DNA of 42,342 nucleotides from an uncultured bacterium (GTDB lineage: Bacteria > Bacteroidota > Bacteroidia > Bacteroidales > Bacteroidaceae). The DNA lies in assembly GCA_945829115.1 (NCBI GenBank), contig CALZTP010000011.1, forward strand, positions 1-42,342. The letters run 5' to 3'. Both the position numbers and the translations under genes were made by a program. This document shows positions 8,708-17,673 of the stretch, one piece after another. The notes under the pieces are model-generated. The model was not told the DNA's origin. It searched no databases and saw only the letters and a list, made by a program, of their open reading frames with translations. How positions within the stretch are numbered: the stretch's first letter is position 1; each line of letters opens with the position of its first letter.

Positions 8708-8846
8708 AAAGACATTTCTCAAGAGTAAACGAGACGTTGAGAGGAGAAAATTTTCCAGGGGAAGATGAAAACTGTTAAAGAAAAGGATTCTTCTTTAGGG
8801 AAAAATGAAAACTGTTGAAGGAGGAAGACACTTTTCAAGAAAGGAG
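8708..8846. repeat. A-rich spacer with short direct repeats
   Basis: Between the stops of comM and uxuA. The segment ATGAAAACTGTTRAAG occurs at 8765 and again at 8804, within purine-rich sequence. No gene is visible. Confidence 0.4.
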
Positions 8847-8897
8847 AAAAAGAAGTAGGAGGTACAGCGACATTTGTTTTTCTGCTGTACCTCCTAC
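8847..8897 (-). terminator. Terminator of uxuA
   Basis: GTAGGAGGTACAGC (8855-8868) pairs perfectly over 14 bp with GCTGTACCTCCTAC (8884-8897), loop 15 nt. On the minus strand the stem is followed by TTCTTTTTCTCC. It starts 7 bp past the uxuA stop and separates it from convergent comM. Confidence 0.85.
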
Positions 8898-8904
8898 ATT
8901 GCGT

Positions 8905-10176
8905 TTAGTCGTAGAAGCCTGGTTGTTTGTATTCAATGCCCAGTTCACGATCTACAGTGGCGATAATGCCCTGCACCTGTCCCATGGCAAACATTCGACC
9001 AAGAAGAGTGTAGCCAGAGTTGTGGCCGTGGCTTGTCTCGTCGAAGACACCTCCTGGCTCGTCTGTGAATGTCATGCCATGATCGACACGCATAGGAAGG
9101 CGGCGTCCGGAGTTGCACTTTCCTTCCTGCTCAGCCTTCTCAAAAATCCTGCAGAGCTCAATAAGGTCTCCACGCCCTCCGAGGTGTGATGCCTCTGTGA
9201 AGTTTCCGTTCGGGAAGATATGGCATGAACGCAGATGCACGAAGTGTGTTCTGTCTGCAAACTTGTTTGCCATCACCACACAGTTGTTATGCTCACCAGC
9301 AGAAAGAGAACCGGCACAGAACGTAAGACCATTGTGCTTGTTTGGTACGGCATCGAGCATCCACTGAATATCTTCAGTTTTTCCAACGATTCTTGGAAGT
9401 CCGAAGACAGGGTAAGGAGGATCGTCAGGATGCACACACATGTTTATGTCGTACTCATCGCAGATAGGCATGATAGCCTCAAGCCAGTATTTCATGTTCT
9501 TCTGAAGATGCTCCTTGTCAATGCCATCGTAAAGCTTCAGCAAGTCACGGAACTTCTGAACAGGAGCCTCGTCACCCTCTTTGAAGTTACCAGAGACAAA
9601 GCCCTGCGTCTTTATGATGATGTTCTGAACGAGCTCATGGTCTTGCTCTGGAGTGGAGGACTTCTTCATCTCGTCTGCCTCTGCAACGAGGTCCCGACCC
9701 CAATGGTGCTCTTTGCTGAACACCGCCCAGTCTTCTCGGGCTCCCTCACGCTTCAGGATATGGATATCGAAGTATGCTAACACACCCCAATCCATGTAGA
9801 GGTTGTTGGCACCATTTGGATTGTCGTGTGAAAGGTCGGTGCGTGCCCAGTCGAGCACAGGCATGAAGTTATAGCAAACGCACTTGATACCCTCTTCTCC
9901 GAGGTTTCGGAGGCTTTCCTTATAGACTTCTATCTGATGGTCACGGTCTGGACCTCCATATTTTATTGTCTCCACAACAGGTAGTGACTCTACTACGCTC
10001 CACGTCATTCCGTAGCTCTCAATATATTCTTTCAGCTCATGGATCTTCTCCCGAGTCCAAACTTCACCGAGCGGTACGTCGTGAAGTGCAGTAACGATGC
10101 CTTCTACACCTATTTGTCTCAGTTGGGCAAGAGTGATTTTGTCTTTCTTGCCAAACCATCGCCATGTTCTTTCCAT
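8905..10176 (-). CDS. uxuA: Mannonate dehydratase
   Basis: Converts D-mannonate to 2-keto-3-deoxygluconate, the third step from glucuronate in the Ashwell pathway. The 423-residue protein begins MERTWRWFGKKDKITLAQL and carries family stretches such as GVEGIVTALHDVP, LPVVETIKYG, CVHPDDPPYPVFGLPR and THFVHLRSCHIF, which include the His/Cys/Asp ligands for the divalent metal. Length is slightly above E. coli UxuA (394). It lies 46 bp behind the SDR gene on the same strand, forming a probable two-gene operon, and ends at a strong terminator. Its substrate could come from uronic acids released by the pectin-type hydrolases elsewhere in the window. Confidence 0.96.
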   Translation of the reverse strand: MERTWRWFGKKDKITLAQLRQIGVEGIVTALHDVPLGEVWTREKIHELKEYIESYGMTWSVVESLPVVETIKYGGPDRDHQIEVYKESLRNLGEEGIKCVCYNFMPVLDWARTDLSHDNPNGANNLYMDWGVLAYFDIHILKREGAREDWAVFSKEHHWGRDLVAEADEMKKSSTPEQDHELVQNIIIKTQGFVSGNFKEGDEAPVQKFRDLLKLYDGIDKEHLQKNMKYWLEAIMPICDEYDINMCVHPDDPPYPVFGLPRIVGKTEDIQWMLDAVPNKHNGLTFCAGSLSAGEHNNCVVMANKFADRTHFVHLRSCHIFPNGNFTEASHLGGRGDLIELCRIFEKAEQEGKCNSGRRLPMRVDHGMTFTDEPGGVFDETSHGHNSGYTLLGRMFAMGQVQGIIATVDRELGIEYKQPGFYD

Positions 10177-10222
10177 AATATAAAGGTTTTAAAAAAGTAA
10201 AGTGTGGGGAATACAGGTTGAA

Positions 10223-11035
10223 TTACATTGATACAACATTGAAGCCGCCGTCAACGACAGCAACAGTACCAGTAACGAACTTCGCAGCATCTGCCATGAG
10301 ATAGTGGATGGTGCCACAGAGCTCCTCTGGCTCTCCCATGCGTGAGAACGGAGTCTGACGAATAACGTCCATGCCACGCTGAGTGTATGAACCGTCAGGG
10401 TTTGTCAGCAATGAGCGGTTCTGCTCTGTGATAAAGAATCCTGGAGCAATGGCGTTTACACGAATGCCCTCACCGAATTTCCTTGCTGCCTCTTGAGCGA
10501 GCCATCCTGTAAAGCTGTTAATGCCTGACTTTGCTGCACTGTATCCGCAGACGCGTGTGATAGGTCGGAATGCCGACATTGATGAGAAGTTAATGATAGA
10601 GCCCTTGCCCTGAGCCGCCATAGGCTTCAGGAAGATCTGTGTTGGAATGACAGTTCCAGTGAGGTTAAGGTTCAGTACAGTCTGGAACTGCTCTGGTTGG
10701 AGGTCGAAGAAAGTCTGATCAGGACCGATTGTCGCTCCTGGCATGTTTCCTCCTGCGGCATTCAGCAAGGTGTCTACACGACCATATTTCTTCACGATAT
10801 AGTCGCAAGCCTCCTGCATGTTCTCTACGCTCATAACGTCCATTTTCACAAATTCGCAAGAGCCACCAGCAGCAGTGATGTCTGCCACAATCTCCGCGCC
10901 AACAGTTTCTTTCCTGCCGCCAATGATGACCTTTGCGCCTTCAAGAGCAAGGTATTTTGCGATACAACGTCCGAGGATTCCTGTTCCTCCAGTGATTACT
11001 ACTACGTAGTCTTTGATATCAAATAGTTTATGCAT
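10223..11035 (-). CDS. SDR oxidoreductase, probable D-mannonate oxidoreductase (UxuB type)
   Basis: A 270-residue short-chain dehydrogenase. It has the glycine-rich cofactor loop TGGTGILG at 15-22, NAAG at 92-95, catalytic Ser near 151 and Y165-x3-K169, and ends with the usual VTGTVAVVDGGFN. The loop lacks the middle glycine of the TGxxxGxG form, as in the UxuB/YjmF-type SDRs that reduce fructuronate to mannonate. Immediate placement ahead of uxuA supports this reaction: fructuronate to mannonate, then dehydration by UxuA. Substrate is inferred from context; gluconate- or other sugar-acid-specific relatives cannot be excluded. I see no good promoter box in the 5' region. Confidence 0.85.
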   Translation of the reverse strand: MHKLFDIKDYVVVITGGTGILGRCIAKYLALEGAKVIIGGRKETVGAEIVADITAAGGSCEFVKMDVMSVENMQEACDYIVKKYGRVDTLLNAAGGNMPGATIGPDQTFFDLQPEQFQTVLNLNLTGTVIPTQIFLKPMAAQGKGSIINFSSMSAFRPITRVCGYSAAKSGINSFTGWLAQEAARKFGEGIRVNAIAPGFFITEQNRSLLTNPDGSYTQRGMDVIRQTPFSRMGEPEELCGTIHYLMADAAKFVTGTVAVVDGGFNVVSM

Positions 11036-11170
11036 AGTATTTTTTGTCTGTAATAAAACAAAAGTGATAATCTTTTATTCCTTTTTTCTTTCTGTGGTTC
11101 TCATGACGATGTTTCTTTTCCCGCTATGTATCTCTTTCCACCAGAAATGTATTTCGTCTGTGTACCTACA

Positions 11171-11219
11171 GAAAAAGACACTGCCTACAGGTTGTGTAGG
11201 GACAGTGCCTCTTTTTTTC
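11171..11219 (-). terminator. Terminator of the HU gene (possibly bidirectional)
   Basis: CACTG-CCTACA (within 11179-11189) pairs with TGTAGG-(GA)-CAGTG (within 11195-11207). On the minus strand a T-run (TCTTTTTC) follows; on the plus strand CTTTTTTTCTTTC follows. It starts 22 bp after the HU stop codon. Confidence 0.7.
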
Positions 11220-11240
11220 TTTCAGCTTCTTTCCTGAAGA

Positions 11241-11510
11241 TTAGAGAGCTGCATTGAGCTCGGCTCCAGCCTTGAACTTCACAACCTTCTTAGCTTCAAT
11301 CATGATCTTCTCCTTGCTCTGTGGGTTGATTCCCTCACGTGCTGGACGCTCGCTAACAGCGAATGTGCCAAAACCAACGAGAGCAACTTTGTCGTTAGCT
11401 GCAAGTGCTTCCTTGATAGCATTAAGAGTAGCGTCAAGTGCCTTCTTTGAATCTGCCTTTGTAAGACCTGCTGCAGCAGCAATCTTATCTACCAATTCTG
11501 TTTTGTTCAT
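11241..11510 (-). CDS. hup: HU-family DNA-binding protein
   Basis: An 89-residue histone-like protein that bends and compacts DNA. It starts MNKTELVDKIAAAAGLTKA and has the DNA-arm signature VALVGFGTFAVSERPAREGINPQ; the length is standard. I start it at the ATG of 11508-11510 because the upstream extension (to 11552) lacks family similarity and overlaps leader sequence. It has its own consensus promoter and its own terminator, so it is monocistronic, as expected of a highly expressed nucleoid protein. It is divergent from the rhomboid gene. Confidence 0.97.
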   Translation of the reverse strand: MNKTELVDKIAAAAGLTKADSKKALDATLNAIKEALAANDKVALVGFGTFAVSERPAREGINPQSKEKIMIEAKKVVKFKAGAELNAAL

Positions 11511-11566
11511 AGTGATGTGTATTGTTATAAATAAATAAATGATTAGGTTCAATAGTAATTCAACCG

Positions 11567-11597
11567 CAAATTTAGCATTAAAGTTTTAGAAAACAAA
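11567..11597 (-). promoter_or_regulatory. HU promoter
   Basis: On the minus strand TTTG (11594-11597), 19 nt, then TAAATTTG (11567-11574): a full Bacteroidetes consensus, 57 bp before the HU start codon. Confidence 0.75.
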
Positions 11598-11679
11598 CAA
11601 AAATGTGAAAAAAGTTATTAAATACAGCGAAAAAACTCATAAATAACGGTGTTTTTGCTGTTTTTCAACAGTTTTTTTG

Positions 11680-11687
11680 TACTTTTG
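11680..11687 (+). promoter_or_regulatory. Promoter of the rhomboid gene, -7 box
   Basis: TACTTTTG followed by CAC, with TTTG at 11654-11657 (22-nt spacing). The start codon follows 31 bp later. Confidence 0.6.
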
Positions 11688-11718
11688 CACTCTAAAAAAT
11701 TTAATAAAGAGATTTCTT

Positions 11719-12645
11719 ATGTTCAGACAGATACCCCCAATCACAAAGAACTTATTAATTATTAATGTCTTGGCATTCTTTGCGCATGTAGTGCTGAAAG
11801 ACCACGGTTTCAGTATGAACGACACGTTCGGACTTCATTTCATCATGGCGTCTGATTTTCAGTTCTACCAGCTGTTTACATATATGTTCATGCACGCAAA
11901 CGTGTCACACCTGTTCTTCAACATGTTTGCGCTTTGGATGTTCGGATGCACCATAGAGCGAGCATGGGGCTCACAGCGGTTTCTCGCATTCACTCTACTC
12001 TGTGGAGTGGGAGCAGGAATCTTTCAAGAGCTTGCACAGTTTGTCTCTTATGCCGTTCAGGGTCTTGCTGCTTATGACTCCGTGAATATCAGTGGCATGA
12101 TAATGTCCATGGACAGCTACCTGAATCAATGGAATACCGTTGGTTTCTCAGGAGCCGTTTATGGTATTCTTCTCGGCTTTGGCATGACATATCCTGAAGA
12201 GAGAATTTTTGTCTTCCCTCTTCCATTCCCTATCAAGGGTAAATGGTTTGTGTGCATCTATGCTGCCATAGAACTGTTCTCCGCCCTCAGTACTTCTAAC
12301 GACAATGTAGCTCATATTGCCCACCTCGGAGGTATGGTTGTTGGCTTCTTTATTATTCGCTATTGGAAATACAAGTACGAACATCGCTATGGCTCCAGCA
12401 ACTTCCAAGGGTGGGACGGCTATGAGATAAAGTCTCGCCAGTCGTTCTTTGGGCGTGTGAAGCAATGGTTTCGTGACTTTTCAGAGAACACCTTCCGTTC
12501 TTCTTCTAACTCTTCCACTGACTCTGAGGAAGAGCGTGAAAAGAAACGCCAGAAAGAGATAGACCGTATTCTTGATAAAATTAAGCGAAACGGCTACGAC
12601 TCTTTGACAGATGAAGAGCGTCGGAAACTCTTCGATAGGAAATGA
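11719..12645 (+). CDS. Rhomboid-family intramembrane serine protease
   Basis: A 308-residue inner-membrane protease that cleaves substrates within the membrane. The ATG at 11719 is preferred to 11677, since the latter lies on the promoter box. The rhomboid signatures are present: H59-ANVSHLFFN-68 in helix 2, the catalytic GFSG with S144, and the partner histidine H202 in HIAHLGG. About six helices span 10-215. The C-terminal 90 residues are a charged, Ser/Glu/Lys-rich cytosolic tail (SSSNSSTDSEEEREKKRQKE) ending LTDEERRKLFDRK, a tail seen in Bacteroidetes rhomboids. It is followed after 151 bp by an EEP-family gene, and the pair is often adjacent in this group. Substrates unknown. Confidence 0.92.
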   Translation: MFRQIPPITKNLLIINVLAFFAHVVLKDHGFSMNDTFGLHFIMASDFQFYQLFTYMFMHANVSHLFFNMFALWMFGCTIERAWGSQRFLAFTLLCGVGAGIFQELAQFVSYAVQGLAAYDSVNISGMIMSMDSYLNQWNTVGFSGAVYGILLGFGMTYPEERIFVFPLPFPIKGKWFVCIYAAIELFSALSTSNDNVAHIAHLGGMVVGFFIIRYWKYKYEHRYGSSNFQGWDGYEIKSRQSFFGRVKQWFRDFSENTFRSSSNSSTDSEEEREKKRQKEIDRILDKIKRNGYDSLTDEERRKLFDRK

Positions 12646-12751
12646 TTCTTCGATAGGAAACATATATTTGTGAAGTAACAATACTTTTTCATGAGCAAAA
12701 ACTTCATGCGTAAAAAACTCTTTATAAGTAGAAACTCTTCATGAGCAAAAA
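12631..12751 (+). repeat. Degenerate 16-18 bp tandem repeats
   Basis: TTCGATAGGAAA occurs at 12631 and 12649 (period 18), so the first copy encodes the last residues of the rhomboid and the second lies after its stop. From 12685 to 12751 four degenerate units of 16-17 bp follow; TTCATGAGCAAAAA is exact at 12688 and 12738. No gene is visible in this spacer. Confidence 0.65.
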
Positions 12752-12796
12752 TACTTCTTTGAGAAGAATACCCATACTTGTAGAGGAAAGAAAAAT

Positions 12797-13888
12797 ATGA
12801 AAAAAATCACAAAGCGTATATTCGTCATTGTCAACATTGCGGTTATTGCCATGATGTTGGCAACGGGTTTCGCAGCTGCAATAAATCCTGTCAGCCACCC
12901 CTATCTCTCACTGCTTGGATTTGCTTTCCCAGCCTTCCTCGTGGCGAACATCGGCTTTATGGTGTTTTGGGTGTTTGTGGCACCGTCACGACTCCTCATT
13001 CCATTTGTGGGGATGATTCTCGCCTATAATCCAGTGCAGTATTACTCTCCGATAAACGGCTATTCCGAGACTCCACAGGGCTCTCTAAAGATACTGAGCT
13101 ATAACGTTCTGAATTTCAGTAGTGAGACAATACCCCAAGATGGTCCACATCCTATCCTTCAATACCTCATAGACTCCAAGGCAGACATTATGTGTTTTCA
13201 GGAATATGTGCGTATTGGAGGGCACGACTCGCTGTGGAATGTGATAGACAGCCTTTATCCTTACCATGAGGAAGTGTCATCTACGGGATCTGCTGGTCCT
13301 GGCGGTGCTGTTGTGGCTGTTTACAGTAAGTACCCGATTCTTTCCAAAGAAAATATTGATGTGGAGACGAGAGCAAACACCATTGGTGCCTTTACGCTCG
13401 ATGTTCATGGCGAGAAGGTGAACCTCATCAATGTGCATCTTGAGTCCATCGGATTCTCTGAGGAAGAACGCCAGCAGTTCAACGATATTGTCAGGGGAAA
13501 GAAAGAAAAGAGCGAGATAAAGCGCGAGGCAAAGACGATTGTGGCAAAACTGGCTCAATCGGCAGTCGTTCGTGCTCCTCAGGCAGACAAAGTTGCTGAG
13601 TTCATAGAAAGTCGGAAGGGGGAAAGAGTGATTCTCTGCGGAGACTTCAACGACCATCCCCTCTCTTATGTCCACCACACCATTTCACGTCATCTTACCG
13701 ACTGCTATCGCAGCTCTGGGCATTGGCCAGGATTCTCTTTTCATTACTATAGCATGTATGTGAGAATAGACAATATCATGTGCTCCGAGCACTGGAAACC
13801 ATATGGTTGTGTTGTAGACAAAAGTATCGCTTATTCCGACCATTATCCCATTTGTTGCTTTCTAAATGAGGAAAATAATGCGGAATAA
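12797..13888 (+). CDS. Membrane-anchored endonuclease/exonuclease/phosphatase-family protein
   Basis: A 363-residue protein. Residues 1-85 hold two to three membrane helices; the rest is an EEP (DNase I/sphingomyelinase-like) domain expected outside the inner membrane. Motifs are SYNVLNF (N103), CFQEY (E136), NVHLES (H214), GDFND (282-286), RIDNI (323-327) and SDHYP (347-351), a complete catalytic set. Family members cut phosphodiester or phosphoester bonds in nucleic acids or lipids; the substrate of this Bacteroidetes membrane type is not established. It lies 151 bp behind the rhomboid gene on the same strand, with no clear promoter between, so co-transcription is likely. Confidence 0.9.
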   Translation: MKKITKRIFVIVNIAVIAMMLATGFAAAINPVSHPYLSLLGFAFPAFLVANIGFMVFWVFVAPSRLLIPFVGMILAYNPVQYYSPINGYSETPQGSLKILSYNVLNFSSETIPQDGPHPILQYLIDSKADIMCFQEYVRIGGHDSLWNVIDSLYPYHEEVSSTGSAGPGGAVVAVYSKYPILSKENIDVETRANTIGAFTLDVHGEKVNLINVHLESIGFSEEERQQFNDIVRGKKEKSEIKREAKTIVAKLAQSAVVRAPQADKVAEFIESRKGERVILCGDFNDHPLSYVHHTISRHLTDCYRSSGHWPGFSFHYYSMYVRIDNIMCSEHWKPYGCVVDKSIAYSDHYPICCFLNEENNAE

Positions 13889-13953
13889 GGCACTTTTTCT
13901 TGCTCTTTTGCAAAATATAACCGCGAAATTTCTTTTATTTAAATAAAAATAAC

Positions 13954-13961
13954 TAACTTTG
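13954..13961 (+). promoter_or_regulatory. secDF promoter, -7 box
   Basis: TAACTTTG followed by CACGCG fits TAnnTTTG and lies 54 bp before the chosen secDF start. The -33 region is only T-rich. Confidence 0.6.
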
Positions 13962-14015
13962 CACGCGTATTGTGTGTTATCGAAAAAAACAAAACAAAAA
14001 TACAACTATAACAAA

Positions 14016-17000
14016 ATGCAAAACAAAGGAATTGTAATCGTAACAGCAGTCCTCTTGGCACTGGCGAGCATCTTCTACCTTTCCTTCTCTGTAGCCACAA
14101 GCTATTATGACAGTAAGGCAAGTGAGATAGAAGACCCAATCGCCCAGCAGGACTACAAAGACTCAGTAAAGTATCTGGGTGTTTACACTTACCAAAAGTG
14201 TCTTGAGACACAGGTAGGTCTCGGACTTGACCTCAAGGGCGGTATGAACGTAATCCTTGAGATTTCAGTACCAGACGTTATTGACGTGCTTGCTGACCAT
14301 AAAACAGACGCAGCATACACAAAGTCAATGTCTGAAGCAAAGAAGGAAGAAGAGACAAGCCAGTCAGACTTCATCTCACTCTTCATCAAGGCTTACCAGA
14401 AGAATGCTCCTGGACATCGCCTTGCGGAAATCTTTGCAACACAGCAGCTGAAGGGAAAAGTTTCAACACAGAGCACCGACAAGGAGGTGGAGGCAGTTCT
14501 CCGCAGTGAGGTACAGGCAGCCATCGACAACTCTTTCAACGTTGTTCGCAACCGTATCGACAAGTTCGGTGTTGTGCAGCCAAACATCCAGAAGCTTGAA
14601 GGACAAGAAGGTCGTATCATGGTTGAAATGCCAGGTGTTCGCGAGCCAGAGCGTATGCGTAAACTCCTTCAGGGCTCTGCAAACCTTGAGTTCTGGGAGA
14701 CTTTCAACTCTTCAGAGATCATTCCTTACCTCGCACAGCTCAACCAGCGCATTGCCAATAGCTCTTCAGAGTCTGCTGATAGCGTAAAGGCAGAGACAGA
14801 GGAGGTGGCAGAGGCTGCAACAGCATCTGCAGACACTACTGTAGCAGAGGCACAGCCAAAGTTCCAGCTTAAGAAAGAGGAGAAGAAAGACGCTGGCGTG
14901 GCTGCTAAGAGCGCACTCTCTACTGAGCAGCAGATAGAGCAGGCAAAGAAGCAGAATCCTCTCTTCGCTGTGCTCCAGACAACTGGTGGTGGCAGCCTTT
15001 CTATCGTTGGCTATGCAAATCTCCGCGATACAGCCTATATCAATTCTATCCTCAACACTCCTGAGGCAAAGCAGATTATCCCAGCAGACTGCCGTCTCCT
15101 TTGGAGCGCAAAGCCAGCTGATGGCATTGACGCAAAGAACATCTTCGAGCTCCATGCTCTGAAGGTTACAACAAGTAACGGTCGTGCTCCTCTTGAGGGT
15201 GACGTGATTGTTGATGCAAAGGATGAGTTCGACAACTTTGGTCGCCCTTGTGTATCTATGCAGATGAACTCTGAAGGTGCACGTCTTTGGGCACAGCTCA
15301 CAAAGGCAAACGTAGGTAAGGCAGTGGCTATCGTGCTTGATGGCGTTGTTTACTCTGCTCCTCGCGTGAACAGTGAGATCGACGGTGGTAACTCACAGAT
15401 TTCTGGTAACTTCACTGTAGAAGATACAAAGGACCTCGCAACAACTCTTAAGTCAGGACGTATGCCTGCCCCTGCACGTATCGTACAGGAAGAGGTTGTT
15501 GGACCAACACTTGGTGCACAGTCAATCCAGCAGGGTCTTATCTCTTTCGTGATCGCATTCATCCTCCTATGTATATATATGGTACTTATGTATGGCTTCA
15601 TACCAGGTATCATGGCTGATAGCGCACTTATCGTGAACCTCTTCTTCACAGGCGGTATCCTCGCTTCTTTCCAGTCAGCACTCACAATGCCTGGTATCGC
15701 TGGTATCGTCCTCACACTTGGTACAGCCGTTGACGCTAACGTGCTTATCTACGAGCGTATCAAAGAAGAAATGAAGAAGGGTCTGGGTATCAAGGAGGCT
15801 CTCCGTGCAGGTTACAGTAATGCGTTCTCCGCAATCTTTGACTCTAACTTCACATCTCTCATCACTGGTGTCATCCTCCTTACAATCGGTACTGGTCCTA
15901 TCAAGGGCTTTGCAACAACTTGGATCATTGGTATCTTCTGCTCATTCTTCACAGCGGTATTCCTCACACGTCTCATCTATGAGAACCGTTTGAATAAGAA
16001 CAAGTGGCTCGGACAGACCTTCTCTACTTCCATCAGTAAGAACCTGCTCCAGAACACCAAGTTCCACTTTATGGCAACAAGCAAGCGCAGCTTCACCATA
16101 TACGGAATCTTTGCTGTGCTCTTCATCGTGTCATTCTTCGTGCGCGGACTCTCACGCTCCATCGACTTCACTGGTGGTCGCAACTATGTTGTGGCATTCG
16201 AGAAGGCAGTAGAGCCAGAACAGGTTCGCGAGGCTCTCAGTGGCGCTTTCGAGGGATATAACGCAACTGCTCTTGCCCTTGGTACTGATGGCAAGACAAT
16301 CCGTATCTCTACCAACTACAAGATTGAGTCTAACGACCCTGCTGTAGACGACGAGACAGAGCAGATTCTTTACAACGTACTTAAGAAGGCAAACCTCGTC
16401 GACCAGAAAGACCTCGCTTCCTTCAAGAATCCAGATATCCGCGAAGGTGGATCAATCATCTCTTCCACAAAGGTTGGTCCTTCTGTTGCTAAGGATATCA
16501 CACACGGAGCAATCATCTCTGTTATCGTGGCACTTGCTGCCATCTTCCTCTACATCCTCCTCCGCTTCCGTAACGTAGCGTTCTCAGTAGGCTCTGTAGT
16601 AGCACTTGGCATTGATGCACTCGTGGTAATCGGACTCTACTCAGCCCTTTACGACTTCCTGCCGTTCTCTCTTGAGATCGACCAGACATTCATCGGTGCT
16701 GTGCTTACTGTGATAGGTTACTCTATCAACGATAAGGTGGTTGTGTTCGACCGTATTCGTGAGAACCTCAAGCTCCATCCTAAGCAGGATCTGCAGGTGA
16801 CATTCAACTCATCTATCAACCAGACCCTCGCTCGTACAATCAATACATCTCTCTCTACACTCCTTGTATTGCTTTGTATCTTCATCCTTGGCGGAAACAG
16901 CATCCGTAGCTTCTCATTCGCAATGATTCTCGGTGTTGTATTCGGTACTCTCTCTTCTATCTTCATCGCTGCTCCAGTAGCGTTCAAGACTCTCGGAAGA

Positions 17001-17024
17001 AAGATCAAGGAAGTTGAGGAGTAA
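14016..17024 (+). CDS. secDF: Protein translocase subunits SecD and SecF, fused
   Basis: A 1002-residue fusion that uses the proton gradient to pull proteins through SecYEG. I start it at the ATG of 14016 (MQNKGIVIVTAVLLALA, a membrane helix) because the upstream codons lie on the promoter region. The SecD half begins with LDLKGG (71-76) and includes the loop motif GTAVDANVLIYERIKEE; the SecF half begins near DFTGGRNYVVAFE and contains VVVFDRIREN. Fusion of the two is normal in Bacteroidetes. An Ala/Glu/Lys-rich low-complexity insert of about 65 residues (EEVAEAATASAD...KKEEKKDAG) lies in the first periplasmic domain, roughly 255-320, and looks like a lineage-specific linker. Confidence 0.97.
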   Translation: MQNKGIVIVTAVLLALASIFYLSFSVATSYYDSKASEIEDPIAQQDYKDSVKYLGVYTYQKCLETQVGLGLDLKGGMNVILEISVPDVIDVLADHKTDAAYTKSMSEAKKEEETSQSDFISLFIKAYQKNAPGHRLAEIFATQQLKGKVSTQSTDKEVEAVLRSEVQAAIDNSFNVVRNRIDKFGVVQPNIQKLEGQEGRIMVEMPGVREPERMRKLLQGSANLEFWETFNSSEIIPYLAQLNQRIANSSSESADSVKAETEEVAEAATASADTTVAEAQPKFQLKKEEKKDAGVAAKSALSTEQQIEQAKKQNPLFAVLQTTGGGSLSIVGYANLRDTAYINSILNTPEAKQIIPADCRLLWSAKPADGIDAKNIFELHALKVTTSNGRAPLEGDVIVDAKDEFDNFGRPCVSMQMNSEGARLWAQLTKANVGKAVAIVLDGVVYSAPRVNSEIDGGNSQISGNFTVEDTKDLATTLKSGRMPAPARIVQEEVVGPTLGAQSIQQGLISFVIAFILLCIYMVLMYGFIPGIMADSALIVNLFFTGGILASFQSALTMPGIAGIVLTLGTAVDANVLIYERIKEEMKKGLGIKEALRAGYSNAFSAIFDSNFTSLITGVILLTIGTGPIKGFATTWIIGIFCSFFTAVFLTRLIYENRLNKNKWLGQTFSTSISKNLLQNTKFHFMATSKRSFTIYGIFAVLFIVSFFVRGLSRSIDFTGGRNYVVAFEKAVEPEQVREALSGAFEGYNATALALGTDGKTIRISTNYKIESNDPAVDDETEQILYNVLKKANLVDQKDLASFKNPDIREGGSIISSTKVGPSVAKDITHGAIISVIVALAAIFLYILLRFRNVAFSVGSVVALGIDALVVIGLYSALYDFLPFSLEIDQTFIGAVLTVIGYSINDKVVVFDRIRENLKLHPKQDLQVTFNSSINQTLARTINTSLSTLLVLLCIFILGGNSIRSFSFAMILGVVFGTLSSIFIAAPVAFKTLGRKIKEVEE

Positions 17025-17048
17025 TCCTACTTCTCGAAAAAAACATTA

Positions 17049-17068
17049 CTGGCGATTTCAGTCGCCAG
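17049..17068 (+). terminator. Hairpin after secDF
   Basis: CTGGCGA (17049-17055) pairs with TCGCCAG (17062-17068), loop 6 nt, 24 bp after the secDF stop. No T-run follows; it precedes a stronger terminator. Confidence 0.5.
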
Positions 17069-17080
17069 CAATAATACCTT

Positions 17081-17122
17081 AAATCTCATGTCGGTTTATT
17101 TATCCGACATGAGATTTTTATA
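17081..17122 (+). terminator. secDF terminator
   Basis: AAATCTCATGTCGG (17081-17094) pairs perfectly over 14 bp with CCGACATGAGATTT (17104-17117), followed by TTATAT. It closes the secDF transcript. Confidence 0.85.
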
Positions 17123-17138
17123 TATATTCCAGAATTTT

Positions 17139-17154
17139 TGTATAGCTCTATACA
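17139..17154. promoter_or_regulatory. Palindrome upstream of lrgA, possible operator
   Basis: TGTATAG-CT-CTATACA is a perfect 7-2-7 palindrome 115 bp before lrgA. It has the size of a dimeric repressor site, but no regulator gene is adjacent. AT-rich sequence makes chance palindromes more likely. Confidence 0.3.
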
Positions 17155-17269
17155 TTCATATCATGGTTATATATTACGCATATATGTTCAAAAGCTTAAA
17201 ATACGAATTCTTAAGTATATAGACTACAGAATATAAGATTTTTGTTTTTAGGATATAAATAATTGAAGT

Positions 17270-17623
17270 ATGATCAGACAATGTCTCATTCTCTTTGGTT
17301 GTCTTGCCCTCGGCGAGGCAATCGTAGCGCTTACGGGTGTCAAGCTGCCGTCAAGCATTATAGGTATGCTCCTTCTCACACTATTTTTAAAGATAGGTAT
17401 CGTGAAGCTGGAATGGGTGAGAGGACTAACAGATTTCCTTATTGCTAACCTCGGGTTTTTCTTCGTACCACCCGGAGTGGCGTTGATGTTATATTTTGAT
17501 ATTATTCAGGCAGAGCTAATTCCAATTACTGTAGCAACTGTTGTTAGCACGATATGTGTGCTTCTCGTCACAGGTCATACCCATCAGCTAACGAAAAAGT
17601 TCCTCGAAAAGAAGAAGCACTAA
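17270..17623 (+). CDS. lrgA: CidA/LrgA-family membrane protein
   Basis: A 117-residue protein with four hydrophobic helices, typical in length for CidA/LrgA. Recognisable stretches are LGEAIVALTGVKLPSSIIGMLLL and FFFVPPGVALM. In staphylococci Cid/Lrg proteins influence murein hydrolase activity and cell lysis; related pairs export glycolate or pyruvate. Which applies here cannot be told. The partner lrgB follows on the same strand but, unusually, 311 bp away, with a tandem repeat array in between. Confidence 0.9.
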   Translation: MIRQCLILFGCLALGEAIVALTGVKLPSSIIGMLLLTLFLKIGIVKLEWVRGLTDFLIANLGFFFVPPGVALMLYFDIIQAELIPITVATVVSTICVLLVTGHTHQLTKKFLEKKKH

Positions 17624-17673
17624 ATTCCAGAGCAACGTAACCTCTTGCGTCACTATAACTGAACATTTCTAAT

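Noticed and set aside
14766..15155. 129-codon frame antisense to secDF
   Set aside because: Mirror of the low-complexity Ala/Glu/Lys insert; no independent evidence.
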